This document shows, piece after piece, positions 35,905 through 44,839 of a DNA stretch of 64,000 nt. Within the stretch, counting starts at the first letter, position 1. Each line of letters starts with the position of its first letter. Under the pieces are notes generated by a model. That model did not search any database and had not been told where the DNA came from. It was given only the letters and a program-made list of their open reading frames with translations. The DNA is taken from positions 28,808 to 92,807 of the forward strand of contig JADJSS010000017.1 of the NCBI GenBank assembly GCA_016711605.1, written 5' to 3'. Made by a program: the position numbers and the translations under genes. The DNA comes from Saprospirales bacterium (lineage in GTDB: Bacteria > Bacteroidota > Bacteroidia > Chitinophagales > JADIYW01).

Positions 35905-36506
35905 TATTTATATTTTGAACGCAATCTGCTTAATGTTTCTTGTGTAATTCCTAAGTAAGAAGCAATATGTTTTTGTGATACTCTATTAAATAAGGATGAA
36001 CGTTCTTCTACAAAAATTTTAAGTCTTTCCTCAACTGATAAATAAAGCATATTTCTGCTTACACGCATCGATTCTAAATAATGCATTTCTAAAATTTTTC
36101 GTCCTAGATGTTCAAGTGCATGATATTTCAGTAAAATATTTTCTAACTCATTCCATTTTATTTCAAGGCAAATTGTTTTTTCCAGAGCAATAAAATAATC
36201 AAAGTTAGGTAAACCTGTAAATTGTGTATAGCCGTTCAGAAAAAAGGAATTCTCATCTCTAAAATCAGATGTAATTTCCTTATCACCTTTTATATAATAA
36301 ATTCTGACAAGACCACTAATTATAAAATAACCTTTTAAATCAAAATTATTAGGAGCAATAATAATATCTTTCTTTTTGTATTTTTTTAAATGAAACAGAT
36401 TTACAAATTCCGTAATTTCATTATCAGGAACATCCGCAACTGTTAATAATACATTTTTTAAAATATTCCTGTAAGTATCAACTGTATATTTTATTGCATT
36501 TTTCAA
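35901..36506 (-). CDS. Crp/Fnr family regulator, array member 4
   Basis: The protein has 201 residues. The barrel reads LKKYKKKDIIIAPNNFDLKGYFIISGLVRIYYI, and a distinct DFRDENSFFLNGYTQFTGLPNFDYF loop is shared in shape with member 7 (FIEPNSFFINGYMLFIGLPN). The HTH is SQKHIASYLGITQETLSRLRSK. Its stop overlaps the end of the permease gene by four bases, in convergent orientation. It is the first of the second group of four paralogues. Confidence 0.9.
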   Translation of the reverse strand: MKNAIKYTVDTYRNILKNVLLTVADVPDNEITEFVNLFHLKKYKKKDIIIAPNNFDLKGYFIISGLVRIYYIKGDKEITSDFRDENSFFLNGYTQFTGLPNFDYFIALEKTICLEIKWNELENILLKYHALEHLGRKILEMHYLESMRVSRNMLYLSVEERLKIFVEERSSLFNRVSQKHIASYLGITQETLSRLRSKYKY

Positions 36507-36555
36507 TTAATTTATAATTTATGTTAATAATTATTAATATTTAAAGTTACTATTA

Positions 36556-37150
36556 TTATTTTGCACGCATTCTACTAAGAGTTTCCTGTGTTATTCCTAA
36601 GAAAGAAGCAATATATTTTAATGGCACTCTATTTAATAAATCGTTGTTTTCTTTTATAAAAAAGATGATATCGCTCTTCTGCTGATAAATACAATAAATC
36701 ATAGGTCTTTTTCATGAATGTGGTGTAATATCTTTCTATGTTTTTTCGTCCAAAACGTTCTAATGAATGATACTTTAGAAAATAAGAATTTACTAATGAA
36801 TAATTTATTTTCAATGCTATTGTATCTTCAATGGTTGCGTAGTTATTAAAATTATTTTTACCAGTTAAAATAGAATAAATTGGAGTTGACATCATATTTT
36901 CTTTAATAAACCAGTTAGTAATTTCTTTATTTTCTTTGATATAATAAATACGAACAAGTCCTTTACAAATAAAATAAACCATATCAGAATTTTCTCCAGC
37001 TTTCAATAAAATATGATGTTTTGGATAAGCCATTAATTGAAATTCATTAACTAATTCATTCAATTCTGCAGGAACACACGTTGGATTTAAATACAAAAAA
37101 TAATTTTTAAGTTGCTCTCTATATACATCTATTTGCTTATTAACATTCAT
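36556..37150 (-). CDS. Crp/Fnr family regulator, array member 5 (one-base frameshift)
   Basis: The frame from 37150 breaks at ERYHLFYKR, just before the DNA-binding region. In the next frame it continues DLLNRVPLKYIASFLGITQETLSRMRAK and stops at 36556. Six bases at 36658-36663 where five would do explain the break. The corrected protein has 197 residues, matching its paralogues. It is closest to member 6 (both have KEITNWFIKENMM and YSILTG), so the two are a recent duplicate pair. If the shift is real, the HTH is lost. Confidence 0.85.
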
Positions 37151-37181
37151 AAGAAATAAATCTTAAACTAGTTTATAATAA

Positions 37182-37781
37182 TTAATGTTTAGCACGAAGT
37201 CTACTCAGTGTTTCTTGAGTAATACCTAAAAATGAAGCCACAAAACGCAATGGAACTCTATTAAGTAAATCACCGTGGTCTTTTACGAAAAGTTGGTAAC
37301 GTTCTTCAGCTGAAAGAAACAATACATCGTATGTTTTTTTCATAAATGCACCATAATATGCTTCAATAATTTTTCTGCCTAAATGTTCTAACGTATGATA
37401 TTTCGTATAAAATGATTCTAAAACATCATACTTTATTTTTAAAACATAAGTCTCTTCCAAGGCTTCGTATGTACTATAATTACTATTTCCAGTTAAGATA
37501 GAATAGGTTGCAGCAAACATCATATTTTCTTTGATGAACCAGTTAGTAATTTCTTTTTCTTCTTTCACATAAAAAATGCGCACCAGTCCTTCAATTACAA
37601 AATAGACAGAATCAGACAAATCACCAGCTTCTAAAATAGTTTGTTTTTTCTCAAATTTATCTAATTTAAATTGATCTATTAACTCACTCAATTCATTTAA
37701 GCCAGCATTTGGATACAATGAAAGTAGATATTTTTTGAGTAGGCTTTTACTTTCTTCAATATTTTGTATGTGCTTAATCAT
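37182..37781 (-). CDS. Crp/Fnr family regulator, array member 6
   Basis: This intact 199-residue paralogue has the barrel DKFEKKQTILEAGDLSDSVYFVIEGLVRIFYV. The ligand loop is WFIKENMMFAATYSILTG, and the HTH is RFVASFLGITQETLSRLRAKH. It differs from member 5 mainly in the N-terminal 60 residues. The spacing to member 5 is 31 bases, and it follows member 7 by four bases after correction, which suggests a single transcript for members 7, 6 and 5. Confidence 0.9.
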   Translation of the reverse strand: MIKHIQNIEESKSLLKKYLLSLYPNAGLNELSELIDQFKLDKFEKKQTILEAGDLSDSVYFVIEGLVRIFYVKEEKEITNWFIKENMMFAATYSILTGNSNYSTYEALEETYVLKIKYDVLESFYTKYHTLEHLGRKIIEAYYGAFMKKTYDVLFLSAEERYQLFVKDHGDLLNRVPLRFVASFLGITQETLSRLRAKH

Positions 37782-37785
37782 TTTA

Positions 37786-38392
37786 TTAGTTTTTTATGGT
37801 TTGTTGTTTTGCTCTTATTCTACTTATTTTTTTAGGTTTTTTGCCTAAATGTGTACAGTATGACTTAACAAAACTCAGTTCATTATGCTGCAATATTATT
37901 CGTAAAAATATCAAATCGTTCATCAGCCAACAAAAAGAGTTTATTGTAATTCGTAATTAAATATGAAGTATAATAAGATTCAGTTATTTTTCTACTCAAG
38001 TGTTTAATAGGAAGGTTTTTTACAGATAAATTTTCAATTACATTATAATCTGCTACTAAACATTGTGTAGTTTTTAATACGGTATTGTAATTTAAATTGG
38101 GTAGACCAATAAACAACATATAACCGTTAATAAAAAAGGAATTGGGTTCTATAAAATCAGAAATGATTTCTTTCTCTTCAGCTATATTCAAAATCCAGAC
38201 AAATCCGTTATTTATAAAATAAAATTGATGGATTTTAGAATCAGGTGGAATTAAAATAGCTTTTTTCTTAAATGATTTAATGGAAAAAAATGAAGTAGAC
38301 TTATCCAATTGATATTTTGGAATATCTAAAAAACACATGATTCTATCTTTTAATGTGCTTCTAAGTAGTTCTATATCATGTTTTTGCGCCAA
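37786..38392 (-). CDS. Crp/Fnr family regulator, array member 7 (frameshift, divergent HTH)
   Basis: From 38392 the frame gives a cNMP-like barrel (KSFKKKAILIPPDSKIHQFYFINNGFVWIL) and ends at residue 169. The downstream frame adds ELSFVKSYCTHLGKKPKKISRIRAKQQTIKN, stopping at 37786. A five-base A run at 37904-37908 that should be four would join them to about 201 residues. The HTH keeps SRIRAK, but the conserved LGITxETL has become LGKKPKKI. This member may therefore no longer read the same DNA site, even if the shift is an error. Confidence 0.75.
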
Positions 38393-38418
38393 TTAGCATT
38401 TTTATATGCTTAAAGATA

Positions 38419-39856
38419 CTAAATTTCTTGATGTAAATCAAATTTTTCTAAGTAATCTGCTACTTTTTTTACAAACATACCACCAAGCATTCCATCAACA
38501 ACGCGATGATCGTAAGTATGCGACAAATACATCATGTGACGAATCGCAATAACATCTTGTCCGTCATGCTCTACAACTACCGGTTTTTTAGTGATAGAAC
38601 CAACTGCCATAATCGCAACTTGCGGTTGGTTTATAATTGGTGTTCCTATAATATTTCCGAATGTACCAATATTCGAAATCGTGTACGTGCCTTCAGAAAC
38701 ATCATCAGATTGAAGTGTATTTGTTCTGGCTTTTTGAACAATTGTATTCATCGCTTTGGCTATTCCAAGCAAACTTTTTTGATCAGCTTGTTTTACAACA
38801 GGAACAATTAAGTTTCCACTTGGCAATGCAGTTGCGATGCCTATATTTATATCTTTTTTCTTGATGATCTTATCACCATCAACAGATACATTAATCATTG
38901 GAAAATCTTTGATGGCTTTTGTAATTGCTTCAACAAAAATTGGCATAAATGACAAACTAAAACCTTCGCGTTTTTGAAATGCATTTTTGTTTTTATCGCG
39001 CCAACGCACAATATTGGTTACATCACATTCAACAAAAGAAGAAACATGAGCAGATGTTTTCACTGAATTGGTCATGTGTTGCGAAATCAGTTTTCGCATT
39101 CTATCCATTTCAATGATTTCGGTGTTTGAATTATTAGTCGTAAGTCGTGTGTCTTGAGATTTTTCCGATGTTTTTTCTACTTTAATTTCTTGCTTAACTT
39201 CTTCTACTTTAGGAATATCTTGAACAACAGGTTGTGCTGCAACTAATCCTTTTTTCTTCAATTCAACATACGCTAAAATATCTTCTTTCGTTACGCGATT
39301 ATCAACGCCATTGCCAGCAATATTTTCCAGTTCTTGCATGGAAATATGTTCCACTTGCGCAATATTTAAAACTAATGGCGAATAATATCTGTTTGAATGA
39401 CTTGCGATTGTTTGTGTTGGTTGAACTATTTGTTTAGCAACTTCAACTGTTTTTTCTATTTCTTTAATTGGCGCTTGAACAACTTGTTCAACCGCTTTTT
39501 CTATAACTTTATTTTCTTCTTTGAATTCAGTTTTTGTTTCAGCAACCTCTTTGACTGGTTTCTTTTTTGCTCTTTTTTTGTTCAATAACTGTTTACTGTT
39601 GACTGAAGATTTCGCCACCAACCTCAATAATTGCTAACACATCACCAACTGGAACAACGGCATCTTTTTCATGTAAAATTTGTTTTAAAACACCAGAAAC
39701 AGAACTAGGTACTTCAGTATCGACTTTATCCGTTGCTACTTCTAGTATAACATCTTGTTCATTTATTACATCGCCAACTTGTTTGTGCCACGTTAAAATA
39801 GTTGCTTCTATTACACTTTCGCCCATTTTAGGCATCAATAATTTATACTCGGCCAT
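38419..39856 (-). CDS. 2-oxo acid dehydrogenase E2 (dihydrolipoamide acyltransferase), frameshifted
   Basis: E2 moves acyl groups from E1 to CoA on a lipoyl arm. The lipoyl domain (residues 1-80, lipoylated Lys in EVATDKVDTEV) is in one frame. The rest is in another: a long Pro/Ala/Glu/Lys linker, a peripheral-subunit-binding domain (SPLVLNIAQVEHISMQELENIAG) and the catalytic domain with SHTYDHRVVDGMLGG. One base too many near 39610-39612 explains the break; corrected length is about 478 residues. A dispersed repeat sits inside the linker (39131-39150). No E1 or E3 gene is adjacent. Substrate (2-oxoglutarate or branched-chain) is undetermined. Confidence 0.88.
39131..39150 (-). repeat. Dispersed CACGACTTACGACT repeat inside the E2 gene
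   Basis: Read on the minus strand the segment is CAAGACACACGACTTACGAC, followed by TAAT. It translates in frame as SQDTRLTTNN in the flexible linker of E2. It shares CACGACTTACGACT with 10014-10043 and is close to 7971. Confidence 0.6.
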
Positions 39857-40059
39857 TTTTAAATTAAATTTGTGTTACAAGATACAAAGTTGAAATAAAT
39901 TACCAATCAATAAAAAATAAAAAAATAAACTTGAATATTAAGACTCAAAGATTTTTATACAAATTAAACGAAGATTAAAAGAAGAAAAAATTAAGCGTGT
40001 AAGTAACAGAAAATCATTACAATCACATCAATCAACTAAATCACAGTTCAGACAATTTC

Positions 40060-40506
40060 TTAAACCAATTCTGTATTTGCAGTTTTTCTGAACACGTAAT
40101 TATTGTAGATATTTCTGCGCATAAAACGACCTTGTGAATCGGCGTTAATCATTTTTATATACACATTCTTAGGAACATCAAAATATTCATAGCAGCTGCC
40201 ATCATCATATTTTATTACCAAATTGGTATGTTTGTATTCAAAATCAATGATTGGAGAAGTGGCAACCGTATTGTTATATTCATCAGCATATTTTGCTTGT
40301 GTTTCTTTGTCAATACTTACCAAAAAATGATATGCTTCGATGATGTTTTTGCTTTTAATTTCAGCTTCTTCTTTTCCAGTTTCATCATTCACAAATTTAT
40401 CAGGATGAAATTCTTTCATGAAATTTCTATAAGTTGATTTCAATACATTTAAATCTGCATTTTTATCAACACCTAATATTCTTCTGTAATCTGATACTTT
40501 TTTCAT
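40060..40506 (-). CDS. J-domain protein with C-terminal KTSC domain
   Basis: The N-terminus (residues 5-70) is a J domain with the essential HPD at residues 34-36 (KEFHPDKFVND), preceded by YRRILGVDKNADLNVLKSTYRNF. It would stimulate Hsp70 ATPase. The C-terminus is a KTSC domain (IIDFEYKHTNLVIKYDDGSCYEYFDVPKNVYIKM), found in small proteins with suggested RNA or protein-binding roles. This combination at 148 residues is known in Bacteroidota but has no assigned task. The gene stands alone. Confidence 0.8.
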   Translation of the reverse strand: MKKVSDYRRILGVDKNADLNVLKSTYRNFMKEFHPDKFVNDETGKEEAEIKSKNIIEAYHFLVSIDKETQAKYADEYNNTVATSPIIDFEYKHTNLVIKYDDGSCYEYFDVPKNVYIKMINADSQGRFMRRNIYNNYVFRKTANTELV

Positions 40507-40717
40507 GTGTTATTATTATTGTTTTAAAGGTGCACTTGGAATTTATGACATCTATTAATTTATACTTTTTGTGTCATAGAACCACGTTTCGCAAATAACC
40601 TTTTGTGTTTAATGTGCAAAATCATCAAGCTCATTTCACTTGGTAATTTTTGTGCAAAGATAAGTCATTTAATGCGTTATACTTATATTACAGCGTTAGT
40701 ATAATATTAAATGGTGA

Positions 40718-41959
40718 TTATTGATTCATCAAAAATTTGCGCAACATCACCAGCGAAACAACACCAGTTAACTGTATATTTCGTTCTCTATTGTTAGTAA
40801 ATGATAACTTTTTAATGAATTGTTTATCATTAGTTGCAATACCAATAAAAACGGTACCTACTGGTTTTTCGGCAGTTCCACCATTCGGTCCAGAAACACC
40901 TGAAACAGCAATGACAACATCAACTTTTAGTTGCAGCAAAGCACCTGTTAGCATTTCCGAAACGGTTTGCTCGCTGACAGCTCCAAATTCTTCTAATGTT
41001 TCTTTTTTTACATGCAACAAATCTTCTTTTATTTCATTTGCATACGATACAATACTACCTTTGAAGTAAGTAGAACTTCCAGAAACAGATGTAATTAAAT
41101 GAGCAATATAGCCACCTGTACAACTTTCAGCAGTGCCAATCGTTAATTTTTTTTCTATGAGCAACTCACCTATTTTTTCTTCAAAACTATCCTCATCAAA
41201 ACCATAAATATATTCGCTTATTGCATTAACTACATTGTTTTTTGCTTGAGAAATTATTGCTTCTAATTCATCTTTATTTTCACCTTTAATGGTTAATCGT
41301 AAACGAACTTTACCAACATTTGGTAAATAAGCTAGTTTGATTCGTGCATCTTTATTTTTCTCAAATTCTTTTAAATTTTCTGCTAAAACTGTTTCACCAA
41401 CACCAGCAGTTAATATACTTTTATGAATAATTGTTGGCAGTTGGAAATTTTCTTGTAGATATGGAATTACTGAATTGGTAATCATTGCTTTCATTTCGTA
41501 CGGCACACCAGGCATCGAGACAATAACTTTTTCATCTTTTCTAAACAACATTCCTGGTGCAGTACCTAATGAATTTTGAATAACAATACAATTATCAGGA
41601 ACAAAACTCATTTGCTTTGCTTCTTCAGTAATATCGCGGTTTCTAAGTTTGTAAATATCTTCTATGTTTTGATGTGCTGCTTCGTTGAAAATCAATTTTC
41701 CACCAAAATATCTATTCAATACATCTTTTGTAATATCATCAGAAGTTGGACCTAGTCCACCAGTAATTAACACCACATTAGAAGTGTATAATGCATTATC
41801 CAAACATTTAACAATATCTTTTTCATCATCACTTAAAGAAATATGATGAATTACATCAATACCTATCTCATTCATTTTTTGTGACATCCAATGTGAATTC
41901 GTATTCAAGGTTTGTCCAATTAGCAATTCATCACCTATACTTAAAATCGTACATTTCAT
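40718..41959 (-). CDS. cinA: CinA family protein (NMN/ADP-ribose processing)
   Basis: This 413-residue two-domain protein has an N-terminal COG1058/MoCF-like domain (ILSIGDELLIGQTLNTNSHWMSQ, then TGGLGPTSDDITKD and MPGVPYEMKAM), a pyrophosphatase for ADP-ribose. The C-terminal CinA domain (IGTAESCTGGYIAHLITSVSGSS, then AVSGVSGPNGGTAEKPVGTVFIGIA) is an NMN deamidase. Together they clean pyridine-nucleotide by-products. The family name reflects competence induction in some Gram-positives, which need not hold here. Length and motifs are complete. Confidence 0.93.
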   Translation of the reverse strand: MKCTILSIGDELLIGQTLNTNSHWMSQKMNEIGIDVIHHISLSDDEKDIVKCLDNALYTSNVVLITGGLGPTSDDITKDVLNRYFGGKLIFNEAAHQNIEDIYKLRNRDITEEAKQMSFVPDNCIVIQNSLGTAPGMLFRKDEKVIVSMPGVPYEMKAMITNSVIPYLQENFQLPTIIHKSILTAGVGETVLAENLKEFEKNKDARIKLAYLPNVGKVRLRLTIKGENKDELEAIISQAKNNVVNAISEYIYGFDEDSFEEKIGELLIEKKLTIGTAESCTGGYIAHLITSVSGSSTYFKGSIVSYANEIKEDLLHVKKETLEEFGAVSEQTVSEMLTGALLQLKVDVVIAVSGVSGPNGGTAEKPVGTVFIGIATNDKQFIKKLSFTNNRERNIQLTGVVSLVMLRKFLMNQ

Positions 41960-42025
41960 CTGTTTATTTTTTTATTGATAATAACTTTGTATTTTCGGTA
42001 AAGTTTATAAAATTAAAATAATTAC

Positions 42026-42754
42026 ATGAAAAAGTTTTTCCCAATTCTATTCGCATCCATTTTAATGTTTGGTTGCACTACTCAACAAATACAAGAAACA
42101 GTAAGTGCCGTTTTAGGTTCAACTATGGGTGACCCAACTGAACAAGAAGCAGGAAATGGATTAAAAGAAGCACTCGGTGTAGGTATCGTAAATGGAATGG
42201 GTTTGTTATCAAAAGCTGATGGTTTTTTGGGTAATGACTTAGTGAAAATTCCTTGGCCAGAACAAGCAACGCAAGTAAAAGATGCCATGCTAAAATTAGG
42301 CATGCAAAAGCAAGTTGATAATGTTACTACTTCATTGAATCGTGCTGCTGAGCAAGCATCTGGTGTTGCTATTGACGTATTTAAACAAGCCATTACACAA
42401 ATGACGATTACGGATGCGATGAATATTTTATTAGGTGGAAATGGCACTGCAACTGCTTATTTAAAACGAACAACAACAACAATTTTAGCTGACAAATTCA
42501 GACCAATTGTTAATACATCTTTAGGAAATGTAAATGCCACTAAATATTGGGGCGACGCAACAACAGTATATAATAAAATTCCATTTGTAAAACCTGTAAA
42601 CACTGATTTAACAGGATTTGTAACAGAAAAAGCATTACAAGGTGTTTTTTTAATGGTTGAAAAAGAAGAAAATAAAATAAGAGAAAATCCATTGGCACGC
42701 GGAACTGAATTGTTGAAAAAAGTATTCAGCTTCGCTGACAAGAATAAAAAATGA
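42026..42754 (+). CDS. DUF4197 lipoprotein
   Basis: The 242-residue protein has a lipoprotein signal (MKKFFPILFASILMFGC, lipobox Cys17). The DUF4197 fold follows with the family block EAGNGLKEALGVGIVNGM, LLSKADGFLGNDLVKIPWPEQA and DAMNILLGGNGTATAYLKRTT. The function of DUF4197 is unknown. It is predicted to be a helical periplasmic lipoprotein. It is monocistronic, starting 67 bases after the divergently transcribed cinA gene. Confidence 0.85.
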   Translation: MKKFFPILFASILMFGCTTQQIQETVSAVLGSTMGDPTEQEAGNGLKEALGVGIVNGMGLLSKADGFLGNDLVKIPWPEQATQVKDAMLKLGMQKQVDNVTTSLNRAAEQASGVAIDVFKQAITQMTITDAMNILLGGNGTATAYLKRTTTTILADKFRPIVNTSLGNVNATKYWGDATTVYNKIPFVKPVNTDLTGFVTEKALQGVFLMVEKEENKIRENPLARGTELLKKVFSFADKNKK

Positions 42755-42788
42755 TACCATTTTTAAGATTTTTTTATTAATTTTAAAT

Positions 42789-42986
42789 ATGACTTTAAAT
42801 TCAAGAGAAGAATTACATCAATTAATTGAGAAATTGCCTGAGAGCAAAGTGGAAAAAGTATTGAATATTGTAAAGCAAGAACAAGAAAACAATACTTCTG
42901 AAAAATTTATTTACGATAATCTTTTAGATGGAATTGACGAAATTATGGATAAACATGACGGATTACTAAAAAGATTAGCACAATGA
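42789..42986 (+). CDS. Small antitoxin-like protein upstream of a decayed Doc toxin
   Basis: The 65 residues begin MTLNSREELHQLIEKLPESKVEKVLNIV, a helical pattern seen in short antitoxins. The C-terminal part is acidic (NLLDGIDEIMDKHDG). The stop codon overlaps the start of the Doc-like gene (ATGA at 42983-42986), the usual antitoxin-toxin coupling. The frame is intact while the toxin is not. Confidence 0.6.
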   Translation: MTLNSREELHQLIEKLPESKVEKVLNIVKQEQENNTSEKFIYDNLLDGIDEIMDKHDGLLKRLAQ

Positions 42987-43270
42987 TTTTGTTTGAAGAA
43001 GTAATCGAAATTCATAATAAAGCAATAGATAGTTTGGGGTAAAATACGATGCCCTTTGGAGTCTGCTTAAACAGACCATTGCTACTTTGATGGAATTGAT
43101 TTCAATTCAGCTGCAAGAATTAAAACTGGTAAAGGAATAGGATTTTGATTTAGCTTTAAAAAATAATTGGCGATGAAAATTTAGATTTCGTAATTGCTAT
43201 TGCAGAAGGCAAACTCGATTTTGATACAATTGTTGATTGGTTAAAAAACAATACAACTAATATTCTATAA
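42983..43270 (+). pseudogene. Doc (death-on-curing) toxin remnant with internal deletion
   Basis: The first codons read MILFEEVIEIHNKAIDSLG, the typical Doc N-terminus. After one shift, the frame gives NRPLLLFDGIDFNSAARIK, matching the Doc NRPxxxFDGxDF segment. The C-terminal end DENLDFVIAIAEGKLDFDTIVDWLKNN is also Doc-like. The Fic active-site motif (HPFxxGNKR), which should lie between these segments, is absent, and several stops interrupt the frame. Doc phosphorylates EF-Tu; this copy cannot. The loss of the active site shows true decay rather than a read error. Confidence 0.75.
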
Positions 43271-43301
43271 TTATACAATTCAATAATTCTACTATTATAA
43301 T

Positions 43302-44446
43302 ATGTCACGCAAACCACAACAAGGACCACTTCAAGGAATCAGAATTTTAGATTTAAGTAGATTATTGCCAGGTCCATTGGCTACACAAATGATGGCTGAT
43401 TTAGGTGCAGAAGTAATTAAAATTGAAGACCCAAAAGCGCCAGACTATACGCGTTTTTTTCCACCAATGAAAGGTTCTCAATCTATTTTTTATTTAAGTG
43501 TCAATAGAAGTAAAAAATCAATCACATTAGATTTAAAATCTGAAAAAGGAAAACAGCAATTTTTCGATTTAGTCAAAACAGCTGATATTGTTGTCGATTC
43601 ATTTCGACCTGGTGTTTTGCAAAAAATGGGTATTGACTATGAAGCTGCAAAACAACAAAATGAAAAAATAATTTACGTTGCCATTACTGGTTATGGTTAC
43701 ACAGGTGCATACCAAAACAAAGCTGGACATGATATGAATTACTTAGGTTATTCAGGTGTTTTGGGTTTGAATGGTGATAAAGAAAATATTACGCTGCCAT
43801 CTGTACAAATTGCCGATATTGCAGGTGGAAGTTATCCAACAATCGTAGCATGTTTGTCTGCATTATGGGCACGCGAACGCACAGGAAAAGGACAATTTGT
43901 AGACGTTGCGATGACTGATTGTGTGATGCCATTATTAGCAGCAACATTCGGTGAAGCTTTAAACACATCAGCAATACCTAAACGTGGTGATTTATTTTTA
44001 AGCGGTGGCTTGGCGCATTACAATGTGTATAAATGTAAAGACGAAAAATGGATTGCATTAGGTGGTTTAGAACCAAAATTTTTTCAAGGATTTTGTGCTA
44101 TGGTAAACAAACCTGAATGGATGAATAAAATGCTACCAATTCCAGAATTAGTGGTTGAATTAAAAAAGAATTACAAGATTTATTTTTAACCAAAACACTT
44201 GACGAATGGATTGCAGATGCAGAAAATCATGATATTTGTTTATCACCAATTTTAGATATTGATGAAGTTGAAAAAGATAAACACTTGAGTGAACGTGATA
44301 TGTTTATCGAAATGGAACATGCTGATTATGGGAAATTTAAAAGCGTGAATCAACCGTTTAAATTTTCTGAAACACCAGCAAAACCAAGTTGGTCAGCACC
44401 ATTAATGGGTGAAGATAATGATTTGCTGAATGAAGTTATAAGTTAA
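43302..44446 (+). CDS. CaiB/BaiF family CoA-transferase (one-base frameshift)
   Basis: These enzymes move CoA between carboxylic acids (class III). The sequence begins GPLQGIRILDLSRLLPGPLATQMMADLGAEVIKIEDP in pieces, with later YYAITGYG-like and DMNYLGYSG segments. The catalytic Asp lies in FVDVAMTDCVMPLL-type context. At ELVVELKK the frame breaks; the end continues ELQDLFLTKTLDEWIADAENHDICLSPILDIDEV and stops at 44446. The six-base A run at 44162-44167 should be seven; the protein then has 381 residues. Its substrate is unknown. Confidence 0.85.
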
Positions 44447-44490
44447 CAGTTATAAGTTTTGCGACTATGTACATTGAAAAAATTTTTGAA

Positions 44491-44832
44491 ATGAAAAAAT
44501 TAATCCTAGTAATTTTAATTGCATCCAATTTTTCCTGTAAAAAAAATTGCGTTGATTTAAATGACACGCATTGGACTCTTTTTTACAAGCACAATTCTAC
44601 ATTTAATTATTACGCTGAATCTGATCTTTATTTTAAAAATGACAACAGTATTGAAAATTACAGAAACTTTGATACTATTTTAGGAACATGGATGAGCGAT
44701 AAGAAAAAACTAAAAATTCAATTCAACAATGATGATGAATATGAAGGAACAATAGTTTCTTCAGATAGCATGGCTGGTACACTAATTTTGCCTCATGGTG
44801 ACCATGGTGTTTGGTATGCGAAACGAAAATAA
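44491..44832 (+). CDS. Small lipoprotein, hypothetical
   Basis: I do not recognise the family. I start at the ATG at 44491 (MKKLILVILIASNFSC), giving a lipobox at the Cys; a longer frame from 44467 adds eight residues ahead of this signal and is less likely. The mature part of about 98 residues is rich in Asp, Asn and aromatic residues and resembles small lipocalin-like beta-sandwich proteins that measure excess substrate (LNDTHWTLFYKHNS, GTWMSDKKKLKIQF, GTLILPHGDHGVWYAKRK). Confidence 0.6.
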   Translation: MKKLILVILIASNFSCKKNCVDLNDTHWTLFYKHNSTFNYYAESDLYFKNDNSIENYRNFDTILGTWMSDKKKLKIQFNNDDEYEGTIVSSDSMAGTLILPHGDHGVWYAKRK

Positions 44833-44839
44833 TATTCGA

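Noticed and set aside
31532..38392. A defence island in the Crp/Fnr region
   Set aside because: No nuclease, helicase, methylase, reverse transcriptase or other effector lies there; the enzymes are a deacetylase and a permease.
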